64,000 nucleotides of DNA from JAGIBJ01 sp032119795. GTDB lineage: Bacteria > Actinomycetota > Thermoleophilia > Solirubrobacterales > Solirubrobacteraceae. Of this stretch, positions 1 through 6,803 are shown one piece after another. Location of the stretch: positions 14,672-78,671 of the forward strand of contig JAUMFO010000091.1 of NCBI GenBank assembly GCA_032119795.1, read 5' to 3'. The translations under genes were made by a program, and so were the position numbers. Below the pieces are notes generated by a model, which ran no database searches, was not told where the DNA came from, and saw only the letters and a program-made list of their open reading frames with translations. The number at the start of each line of letters is the position of its first letter. Position 1 is the stretch's first letter.

Positions 1-151
1 ATCGGCAACGCCCAGAGGTTGCGATTTGGCGCGCCGCCACTCCGTTCTGCAACCGGATCGGGTTGCGGCCCAAAAACGCGGTTTTGCGCCGTGGTACCCC
101 GGCGGTGCGGTTGGGTGGGAAACCCGCGCCGGCCTGCGCTGGCCCGCGCCG
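1..151. other. gene-free window edge, 3' flank of the L,D-transpeptidase gene
   Basis: I recognise no gene in these bases. Positions 49-54 and 61-66 are complementary six-base arms (GCAACC and GGTTGC). A short AAAAC/GTTTT inverted repeat follows near 74-87. Together they could act as a weak terminator for the minus-strand gene that ends at 152, but neither is strong. Confidence 0.3.
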
Positions 152-1162
152 CTACGGCCGGACGAACACGGTGGTGCCGGCCGGCACCTTGCGCACGAGC
201 CAGCGGGATGCCTCGTCGCCGACGCGGAGGCAGCCGAGGCTGGAGGCCAGCCCGATCGACTGCTTGTTTGGCGTGCCGTGGATGGCGATGCGATCGCCGC
301 CCGTCCAGCCGGCCGGAAGCTTCGTCTGGCGGGCAGAGAGCACGAGGGCGCAGCATCCGTAGGGGCCCCGGACCTTCTGCTTGAAGATCAGGCCGTCCGT
401 CACCGCGTAGCGGCCCGGGGGAGTGGGGTGGGTGACCTGGCCGATCGCGGCCTTCATGCGCCGGATCACCTTGCCGTTCCTGCGCACGATGATCGAGCGA
501 TCGCCCAGGCGGATCGCGATCGAGTACTCGACGGCCACGAACTTGGCGTCCGGCTCGACCTTGGTCCACGTGACGCGGTTGTTCTTGCGGTACGGGCTGA
601 CGACAGCAACCCAATCGCCGCGCGCCTTCAGGATTGGAAGGATCGTCTGGCCGCCGTACGGCGTCTTGCGGCCCACGCGCGCGACGAGCTGGCCCTCGGG
701 ATCTGGACGCGTCCGCAGGAGCTGGCGATCGGTGACCTTCAACGCGACGTGCCCGCTACCGAGCTGATCCTCGGCGGTTGCCGGCTCGAGTTCGCGAGGC
801 TGGGCCGCGTCCGGCGGCGTCGTGGGTTCCAGGATCGTCGGCGTGGTGGCGACGGGGACGGGGCTGGCGTTGTCGTCGCCTCCGCCGAGCAGCACGACAC
901 CGCCGACGACCAGCACCAGCGCCAGCGCCGCGCCGAGGGTGATCACGCGCCTGCGGCGCGTTGGCGAACCCGGCGGGGGCGCGTCAGGCTCGGTGAACTC
1001 GGGCATCGGCGTCGGCTGGCGACGGAAGCCAAAACGCCGCTTCGGCTCGGCGAAGCCCTCCTCCGTCAAGCCGTCATCGGCCGTGCCCCAGGCGATCCAG
1101 GGTGCCGCCTTTTCTCCCGAACGCTTCGGGGTTCCGGACTGGCCGGGTGCGGCGTCGGTCAC
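152..1162 (-). CDS. membrane-anchored L,D-transpeptidase (YkuD domain)
   Basis: This 336-residue protein should cross-link peptidoglycan through L,D-transpeptidation outside the membrane. A charged cytoplasmic N-terminus leads into one membrane helix at about residues 73-93. An Ala/Pro/Thr-rich linker follows, then the YkuD catalytic domain at the C-terminus. The signature is present: His295 in IHGT, then the SLGCLR box with the nucleophile Cys311. The segment around residues 150-190 may be an SH3-like region, which I infer from spacing only. The GTG start overlaps the stop of the upstream ParA gene by four bases (GTGA), implying translational coupling in a minus-strand operon with the FHA gene. 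Confidence 0.9.
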   Translation of the reverse strand: MTDAAPGQSGTPKRSGEKAAPWIAWGTADDGLTEEGFAEPKRRFGFRRQPTPMPEFTEPDAPPPGSPTRRRRVITLGAALALVLVVGGVVLLGGGDDNASPVPVATTPTILEPTTPPDAAQPRELEPATAEDQLGSGHVALKVTDRQLLRTRPDPEGQLVARVGRKTPYGGQTILPILKARGDWVAVVSPYRKNNRVTWTKVEPDAKFVAVEYSIAIRLGDRSIIVRRNGKVIRRMKAAIGQVTHPTPPGRYAVTDGLIFKQKVRGPYGCCALVLSARQTKLPAGWTGGDRIAIHGTPNKQSIGLASSLGCLRVGDEASRWLVRKVPAGTTVFVRP

Positions 1163-1944
1163 GCCGGCGCGGGCAGCATCGCCCGGACCTTGCGACGAGC
1201 GGCCGTCAGCTTCAGGCGGCCGAGGACCTCTTCGGCGAGCGAGATGTAGTCCACGCCCCGGGCAGGACGGTGGTCGAGAATCGACACGCCGCGCTCAGCA
1301 GACTCCGCGTACGCGATCGACGCGCGGATCACCGTGTCGAAGAGCTTGTCTCCGATGTGCTCCTTGAGGTTCTCGCGAGCCTCACGGGAGTGGGTCGTAC
1401 GCAGATCGGCGATCGTGAGCACCACACCGAGCCATTCGAGATCCGGATTCAGTCCGTCCTTGGCGAGTTCGATCAGCGCCGTGGCCTGATCGACGCCCTG
1501 CAAGGCGAAGTACTGCGCCTCAGCCGTCAGCAGCGCGGCGTCGGCGGCGACGAGCGCGTTCACGGTCAGCAGGCCGAGGGTCGGCGGGCAGTCGAGCAGC
1601 ACCACGTCGTAGTCCTTGGCGACCGTGCGCAGCGCCCGGCGCAGCGTGAGCTCGCGGCCCATCTTGCCGGCCAGCGCCAGCTCCGCCTCGGCGAGCGTGA
1701 GATTGGCTGGCAGCACGCCGTTGACGACCGCATCCTTGGCTTCGGCACGGCCGATCAGCACGTCGGCGATCGTCGGCGAGGCATCCGGCGGGACGTCGAA
1801 GTAGTCCGACAGGTTCCCCTGCGGATCGAGGTCGACGACGAGGACCGACAGGTCGGCCCGGCGGAAGACGTCGGCGAGCGTCCGCACCGTCGTGGTCTTG
1901 CCGGTGCCGCCCTTCTGGGACAGGATCGCGATGGTGACGCTCAC
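1159..1944 (-). CDS. ParA/Soj-family ATPase
   Basis: This is a 261-residue P-loop ATPase of the ParA/MinD superfamily. It has the deviant Walker A motif KGGTGKTT at residues 11-18, Walker A' DLDPQGN and Walker B LLDCPP, followed by a typical ParA core. No ParB gene or parS-like cluster is visible nearby, so it may be an orphan ParA that positions a protein complex rather than the chromosome. It starts with GTG and has no clear Shine-Dalgarno. It sits between the FHA gene (54-bp gap) and the L,D-transpeptidase gene (4-bp overlap). Linkage to an envelope enzyme hints at a cell-wall or division role, which is inference. Confidence 0.9.
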   Translation of the reverse strand: MSVTIAILSQKGGTGKTTTVRTLADVFRRADLSVLVVDLDPQGNLSDYFDVPPDASPTIADVLIGRAEAKDAVVNGVLPANLTLAEAELALAGKMGRELTLRRALRTVAKDYDVVLLDCPPTLGLLTVNALVAADAALLTAEAQYFALQGVDQATALIELAKDGLNPDLEWLGVVLTIADLRTTHSREARENLKEHIGDKLFDTVIRASIAYAESAERGVSILDHRPARGVDYISLAEEVLGRLKLTAARRKVRAMLPAPA

Positions 1945-1998
1945 GGGCGCCGATGATAGACGGCGCCGCGGTCGCGAGCGCCGTCTGGAGGCGTCGCG

Positions 1999-2421
1999 CT
2001 AGTCGTTGATCAGCAGTCGCAGGACGAACCCTGCGATCTGAACTTCGTCGCCGTCGCTGAGTGCACGCTGCAAATTCACGCGCTCACGATTGACGTAGAC
2101 GCCGTTGAGCGACCGGTCGTCGAGGACACGCACGCTGCGGCCTGCACGCTCGATCACGGCGTGCTTGCGCGAGATCATCGGATCCTCGAGCTGGATATCG
2201 GCCGTAATCGAACGGCCGATCCGATGGCTGCCCTCCGTGAGGTCGATCTCCGTGTGGTCGCCACCGTCAAAGAGGATCAGCAGCGCAGCACGCGAAGTCG
2301 ACGCACGCACCTGCCGGGCGACGACGTCCCTGGATTCTCGCGTGGCGAACGTCTCCGGGGTGCTGGTCGCGGCGCGAACTGCGGTCGCGTCGATATGCGT
2401 CGTGAGCTGGACGAGGTCCAT
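1999..2421 (-). CDS. FHA-domain protein
   Basis: The C-terminal half of this 140-residue protein is a forkhead-associated phosphothreonine-binding domain. It shows the expected GSHRIGRS, then SRKHA and then LNGVYVN signatures in order. The first 55 residues are not recognised. I chose the ATG at 2421 over the upstream start at 2535 because a strong GGAG Shine-Dalgarno lies about seven bases before it. FHA proteins usually read out Ser/Thr kinase signalling; no kinase lies in this window. It is the first gene of the minus-strand set with ParA and the L,D-transpeptidase. Confidence 0.85.
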   Translation of the reverse strand: MDLVQLTTHIDATAVRAATSTPETFATRESRDVVARQVRASTSRAALLILFDGGDHTEIDLTEGSHRIGRSITADIQLEDPMISRKHAVIERAGRSVRVLDDRSLNGVYVNRERVNLQRALSDGDEVQIAGFVLRLLIND

Positions 2422-2676
2422 GGTCTCTCTCCTCAAGCAAGAGCTCACCCCAGTGTCTAGCAGCAAACGGTGCACACCAAACGCAGTTCGTCCCCCGAAC
2501 GGAGGCTCGTTTACATGTAGTGCACGTCCCCCCAAGTGCTGCCAAGGGGTCGCGGTCGCGGGCTCTCACCTTCTCACGGATAAGTGCGTTGCGTCACGCT
2601 TCTCAACGGATGATCGGGTGGTCAATCCGGTGCAACTGAGCGCCAAGGCTCCTCATGAGCAGGAGTTGGGCGGACG

Positions 2677-2964
2677 GTGGAGAACGCCGAAGGCATGGGC
2701 ATCGCCACGCGAAAGACCACCGAGCAAGCCGCCCCCGAGCAGACGCGCGCCGCGGGCGCGCAGGCTGACCCGCGCCGCTGCGACGGCTGCGGCCGCGTGC
2801 CGCTGGTCGGCGAGTCGATCGCGCACTACAAGAGCGGCGCCGTGCGCTGCGACCTGTGCCGCAGCATGCACCACCGCGAGCAGCCCGTCAGTGAAGCGCT
2901 CGTCAAGCACGCCCCGGATGGCCCGCACTCACGAGTGCGCGTGATCCGTCGCCTGCCCAGCTAG
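2677..2964 (+). CDS. small Cys-rich zinc-knuckle protein
   Basis: This predicted 95-residue protein has two Cys-x2-Cys pairs, CDGCGR and CDLCRS, about 25 residues apart. They are flanked by an acidic/Ala-rich N-terminus and a basic C-terminus. The spacing fits a treble-clef or zinc-ribbon fold. The GTG start at 2677 has AGGAG at 2661-2665. It is transcribed away from the FHA gene across a 255-bp gap. The function is unknown; a nucleic-acid or protein-binding adaptor is possible. The regular cysteine spacing and ribosome site argue that it is real despite its size. Confidence 0.55.
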   Translation: MENAEGMGIATRKTTEQAAPEQTRAAGAQADPRRCDGCGRVPLVGESIAHYKSGAVRCDLCRSMHHREQPVSEALVKHAPDGPHSRVRVIRRLPS

Positions 2965-3024
2965 CGCGCGCCAGCTCAGTAGCCGCTCGGCAGCGCCCTC
3001 CCGATCGCATACGATGGCTCGCGA

Positions 3025-3552
3025 ATGGACGCGCTGAAAGCCCAGGTCACGATCGAACGGCCGCCCGCCGAGATCTACGACTACCTGATCGACATCGCCA
3101 ACCACCCCGAATTCTGCGACCACTTCCTGGTCGACTGGCACCTCACGCGTGAGGACACCATCGGAATCGGAGCTGGCGCTCGCTTCAAGGTCAACGGCCG
3201 CGACCGTTTTGCCTGGGGTGAGTACACGATCGTCGACGCCCAGCGACCGCGCGTGATCGCGGCCCGCGGCCGCGGCGGGCGCTTCAACCGCGTCCGCAGC
3301 GTCTACACGTGGACCCTCACGCCGAACGCGATGGGAACCACCACCGACGTAACCCTTGAGATCGAGCGTGACGCCCAAGCGCCGTTCGACCGCATGCGCG
3401 ATCGACTCGGTGGACGCCGTGCCGACGGGCGCCACTGGCGCCGAGCGATGGGGCGTCTGGAGGCGATCATCGAGACCGGAGAACGCCGTGGTTCTCGGGC
3501 GACCGTGAGCGGTGGAGCGCGCAAGCCGGCTACCGGCTCGCCGCTCCGGTAA
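3025..3552 (+). CDS. SRPBCC (START-like) family protein
   Basis: This 175-residue protein opens like a polyketide cyclase/SRPBCC domain: IERPPAEIYDYLIDIANHPE at residues 9-28 is the characteristic first strand and helices. The helix-grip fold should form a hydrophobic cavity for a small lipid or ligand. The C-terminal 50 residues are basic and look disordered. The ligand cannot be read from the sequence. It ends 13 bases before the lipoprotein gene, so the two are probably co-transcribed. Confidence 0.8.
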   Translation: MDALKAQVTIERPPAEIYDYLIDIANHPEFCDHFLVDWHLTREDTIGIGAGARFKVNGRDRFAWGEYTIVDAQRPRVIAARGRGGRFNRVRSVYTWTLTPNAMGTTTDVTLEIERDAQAPFDRMRDRLGGRRADGRHWRRAMGRLEAIIETGERRGSRATVSGGARKPATGSPLR

Positions 3553-3565
3553 GGTCTCGCCCGCA

Positions 3566-4144
3566 ATGCCGCGCCTTCGTCCTGTACTTGCCCTCCTCTC
3601 GCTGGCCTTGGTCATGCCCTTCGCAGCTTGTGGAGAAGGCAACGACCCCACCGCCGAGGGACACACCGAGGCCGTTTACGTCACCACGGGTGGCCTGCGG
3701 TACCAAGTCCAGATGTCCCGCAAGCTCAACCCGTACGACGTTGAGGACCGCGACTACCTCGTCGGCATCAAGGATGCCGCTGGCGAGGTCGCCAACCCCG
3801 TCGACACGTGGTTCGGCGTGTTCATCCGCGTCGAGAACATCACGAACAAGAACGACGCCAAGCCGCAGACGATCAGCTCGGCGACCGAGTTCAAGCTGAT
3901 GGACAACGAAGGCAACGAAGCCGAGCCGATCGAGCTTCCGGCCGAGAACATCTTTGGGTACCGCGCTCAGCCGATCATCCCCGGCGGCCAGCTGCCGAAG
4001 GCCAGCTCCACGGCGATGCAGTCGCCGATCAGCGGCTCGCTGATCCTCTTCAAGGTCGACCAGGCCATCCTGGAGCGCCGCCCGACCAAACTCCACATCG
4101 AGTCCGCCGACGGCTCCGAGGCCGAGGTCACCCTCGACATCTAG
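3566..4144 (+). CDS. predicted lipoprotein, DUF4352-like
   Basis: The 192-residue product has a short basic N-terminus, a hydrophobic stretch and a lipobox (FAAC) near residue 20, so it should be lipid-anchored on the outer face of the membrane. The rest looks like a DUF4352-type immunoglobulin-like domain. It contains the phrase FGVFIRVENITNKND, followed by alternating strands and an acidic, polar surface. Such domains often sit near envelope-stress or antigen-like genes, but no precise role can be assigned. The ATG at 3566 is preferred over the start at 3512 because only the shorter form begins with a clean signal sequence. A strong hairpin follows 35 bases after the stop. Confidence 0.75.
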   Translation: MPRLRPVLALLSLALVMPFAACGEGNDPTAEGHTEAVYVTTGGLRYQVQMSRKLNPYDVEDRDYLVGIKDAAGEVANPVDTWFGVFIRVENITNKNDAKPQTISSATEFKLMDNEGNEAEPIELPAENIFGYRAQPIIPGGQLPKASSTAMQSPISGSLILFKVDQAILERRPTKLHIESADGSEAEVTLDI

Positions 4145-4179
4145 CCAGCGGCGCCGGCCTTGCCGGCACTCCTGCTTTC

Positions 4180-4209
4180 ACGACGGGCGTCCCTTGGGGC
4201 GCCCGTCGT
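4180..4209. terminator. hairpin after the lipoprotein gene
   Basis: Ten-base perfect arms (ACGACGGGCG at 4180-4189 and its complement at 4200-4209) enclose a ten-base loop. The hairpin lies just after the plus-strand lipoprotein gene and in the gap between convergent genes. There is no T-run, so it may end transcription weakly. Its left arm also forms part of a larger inverted repeat around 4182-4436. Confidence 0.5.
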
Positions 4210-4436
4210 CGTTCCGGGGCCTTCGACTTGATGGTTGGCGCCGTGCCTGGTGGGTTTCCGCTCGGGGGCGGGGTAGCGCCTGTCGGCCCCACTCCCGCCG
4301 CTCGCAGGGCTCGCTCTGGTCGCAACGGTGCCGCCAGCCGCTACCCGCCCCCGAGCTGCTGGTTGGCGGTATTGGCGCACTTTGGTGGGTCTCAGGCCCC
4401 GGAACGACGTCGGGGCCCCTGCGGGTCGCCCGTCGG
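4182..4436. repeat. 41-bp imperfect terminal inverted repeats around a palindromic element
   Basis: Bases 4182-4222 match the reverse complement of 4396-4436 at 34 of 41 positions without gaps. The best-conserved block ends in TCGTTCCGGGGCCT. The pair frames the palindromic element at 4260-4356, giving a nested symmetrical structure of about 255 bp. No open frame inside resembles a transposase. It could be a MITE-like relic or a large extragenic palindrome. Confidence 0.5.
4260..4356 (-). repeat. dispersed palindromic repeat, copy 1
   Basis: Arms at 4260-4278 and 4339-4356 are complementary with one bulged G and enclose a 60-base spacer. The spacer, read on the minus strand, contains the conserved core CGTTGCGACC followed by AGCGAGCCCTGCGAGCGG. 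That core is shared with the copies at 4833, 48433 and, more distantly, 29172. It lies between convergent genes. Its flanks resemble copy 3: GTTTCCGCTCGGGGG on the left and CCCCCGAGCTGCTGG on the right. Confidence 0.8.
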
Positions 4437-4832
4437 GCAAGCCGTGGGCCGGGCGAAGCCGGCGCCGCTGGCTGCTGCCGAGGGTGGTCTCGTTCTCAGG
4501 GCCGTCGGCGTCTCGGGTGGGGTTGGTCGGGTCGGTGCTCTGTGGGTCAGCCTTCTCCTTGGCGTTTTGACTGGTTGGCGGCGGAGCGGTCGGCCGTGGC
4601 GGAGAAGACGCAGGCTGGGTGCGCGACACGCCGCAATGCCGCTGGTGCGTCGACCCGTGCAGCCAGGGACGTGAGTACCGGCGCATCGCCACTGAGCCCG
4701 CGACCGCACACGCCCAGACCCCGGCCAGAGCCAAGGGCGGCGACACCGCCGCACCCGCCGACCCAACCAGTTGCTCAGGCACCGCAGAAGAAGAACGGCC
4801 ATCGATGCAGGCGGCGAAGACTCCGAAACGGC
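4357..4832. other. gene-free stretch
   Basis: This is part of the 832-bp gap between the convergent lipoprotein and PBP genes. Besides the right arm of the 41-bp inverted repeat at 4396-4436, it holds only short GC-rich palindromes. Open frames here have no recognisable domain and no convincing ribosome site. I see no gene. Confidence 0.5.
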
Positions 4833-4932
4833 GCCGGCGGGGGCAGGGTGACCCCGGGCGGGGCGTTGCGACCAAAGCGAGCCCTGCGAGCGGCGGGAGT
4901 GGCCCGAACGGGGTCACCCTGCCCCCGCCGGC
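4833..4932 (+). repeat. dispersed palindromic repeat, copy 2
   Basis: The 23-base arms at 4833-4855 and 4910-4932 are perfectly complementary and enclose exactly 54 bases. The spacer begins GGGCGGGGCGTTGCGACC and ends GTGGCCCGAAC. It matches the copy at 48433 at 49 of 54 positions, although the outer parts of the arms differ between the two. It lies 44 bp past the end of the minus-strand PBP gene. Confidence 0.85.
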
Positions 4933-4976
4933 ACAACCAACCAGGAGCCACGCCGCCCGCCAGCGAACGCCCGGAA

Positions 4977-6719
4977 CTACTTCAGTGCAGCCGCAGCAAC
5001 TTTGGCGAAGGCGGGCGCGGCGGTGTCGCCGCCCTTGCCCTGGCCGGGCAGCTGGACGGCGATCGCGACTTTGGGGGTGCCCGCCGGTGCGAACCCAGCG
5101 AACCAGGCGGTGGTGTCGGTGGTGTCGTCGGCCGCCGGGCAACCGCCCGGCGGCGGGTTCTCCGGGTCGCATTCGCCTTGGGTAGTACGCAGTTCGGCGG
5201 TGCCGGTTTTGCCGGCGACCTTCACGCCGGCGACTTTGGCGAGGCTGCCGGTGCCGCGGGAGACGACGCCGGCCATCATCGACGTGACCTGGCTGGCGAC
5301 GTCACGTGGGATTACGCGCTCTCTGCGGGCCGCCTGGCCGGCTTCGAGCGTCAGCTGGGGGCGCATCCCTCGCTCGGCGATCGTGGCCGACACGAGCGCC
5401 ATTTGGAGCGCCGTGGCTTGGACCTGGCCTTGGCCGATCGCTGTGGAGCCCAGGACGAGGTCGTCGTCGCCGAGCGCTTCGGCGTTGGGGATCGAGCTGG
5501 TCGCGGCGCCGGGGATTCCAAGGTCCTGGTTGAACCCGAAGGCCTCGGCCGTCTCGACCAGGTGTTCGCCGCCGACTTTGGCGCCCAGCGGCGCGAAGAC
5601 GGAGTTGCACGAGTGAACGAAGCTCTCGACGAGCGTGCCACCGCAGGATTCGCCGTCGGCGTTTTGGAGTTCCACGCCGGAGAGCGTCGCAGCGGTCTCG
5701 ACGGGGTAGACCGTCGAGCCTTTGGCGGCGTCGAAGCGCAGGCCGGCCGTCACCGTGACGATCTTGAAGGTGGAGCCGGGCGGCTGGAGGCCCGAGAACG
5801 CGGCACCGGCGAGGGCGAGGATTGCGCCGTTGCTTGGCTTCACGACGGCAATGCCTCCCAGGCGCCCCGCGAGGGCCTCGACGGCCGCACGCTGCGCGCT
5901 GGGCTGGATCGTGGTGCGCACCGCCGAAGCCTCAGCGGGCTCGGTGCTGGCGATCTCGCGGTCGCCGGCGTAGAGCGTGCCGCCAGGCTGGCCGCGCAGG
6001 CGTGCGTCGAAGACGCGCTCCAAGCCGGTGAGCCCGACCGACGCGTCGGCGGGGACGCCGGCTTTGGCGTAGGCGCTTTTGTCGTCGGCGGGGACCGGTC
6101 CCATCTGGCCGACGATTGAGCTGAGCGCCGTGTCGGTGTTGGGTACGCGATCGGCGCCCTTCACGAGCACGGTGCCGTCGCTGGCGAGGATGTCGGCGCG
6201 GGTCGGCAGGGTGGTGGTGCGGCGTAGCTCCTCATTGGCCTTGAGCCCCGGGAAGCTCAGGGCCTGAGACCAGTCGACGGCGGAGGTCTTGCCGTCCTTG
6301 ACGATCGGGAGGAGGAGGTCGCCGGAGAGATCGCCGAAGAGGCGCGTCTTCACCTTGACGGGCACGCGGTAGCGGTCGTCGCCCGCCTCGGTCACCAGTC
6401 CCGATCGAATGCTGGAGACGGTGGCCGTCTCGCGCGCCTCTCGCTGAAGCTCGGCAAAGCGCTCGACGGTGATCGCACGCCGATCGCTGGCCGAGAGCAG
6501 CGCGTACATGCCGGCGTAGTCGCCCTTGGAGTAGGCGGCGCCGTATTGCGCAGCGACCTGGCTGCGGTCGTCTCCGCCGAGCAGGACCACCGCGCCGACG
6601 GCAAGCGCAACGCCGACGGCGGCGATGGCGAGCGGCGGCAGAAGGCGGCGGCGACGACGACGGCGAGCCGCCGTGCTGCTCGGCAGATGCGGGCGTGAAG
6701 GGGCGGGGCGGGTCGACAC
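4977..6719 (-). CDS. class B penicillin-binding protein with MecA-N/NTF2 domain
   Basis: This 580-residue membrane-anchored D,D-transpeptidase should cross-link peptidoglycan in the extracytoplasmic space. An Arg-rich N-terminus precedes one membrane helix at about residues 27-47. A MecA-N/NTF2-like region follows at about 50-165, then a dimerisation region and the transpeptidase domain. Active-site motifs are intact: Ser316-Thr-Phe-Lys319 (SxxK), Ser370-Cys-Asn372 (SxN) and Lys504-Thr-Gly. The GTG at 6719 was chosen for its AGGGG site and its fit to the domain start. The same frame stays open well upstream, but that extension is antisense to the topoisomerase gene. It diverges from topB across 84 bp. 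Confidence 0.95.
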   Translation of the reverse strand: MSTRPAPSRPHLPSSTAARRRRRRRLLPPLAIAAVGVALAVGAVVLLGGDDRSQVAAQYGAAYSKGDYAGMYALLSASDRRAITVERFAELQREARETATVSSIRSGLVTEAGDDRYRVPVKVKTRLFGDLSGDLLLPIVKDGKTSAVDWSQALSFPGLKANEELRRTTTLPTRADILASDGTVLVKGADRVPNTDTALSSIVGQMGPVPADDKSAYAKAGVPADASVGLTGLERVFDARLRGQPGGTLYAGDREIASTEPAEASAVRTTIQPSAQRAAVEALAGRLGGIAVVKPSNGAILALAGAAFSGLQPPGSTFKIVTVTAGLRFDAAKGSTVYPVETAATLSGVELQNADGESCGGTLVESFVHSCNSVFAPLGAKVGGEHLVETAEAFGFNQDLGIPGAATSSIPNAEALGDDDLVLGSTAIGQGQVQATALQMALVSATIAERGMRPQLTLEAGQAARRERVIPRDVASQVTSMMAGVVSRGTGSLAKVAGVKVAGKTGTAELRTTQGECDPENPPPGGCPAADDTTDTTAWFAGFAPAGTPKVAIAVQLPGQGKGGDTAAPAFAKVAAAALK

Positions 6720-6803
6720 TGGGCCCCTATCATGGCGCGCCGGGGGCTTCCATCGCGCCGTCACTGCGCTCTTGGCCCGCACCCGCGCTACGCTGCCCCC
6801 GCT

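Noticed and set aside
4619..5185. Arg-rich plus-strand frame across palindromic copy 2
   Set aside because: It runs through the repeat and into the antisense of the PBP gene, with no ribosome site and no recognisable domain.
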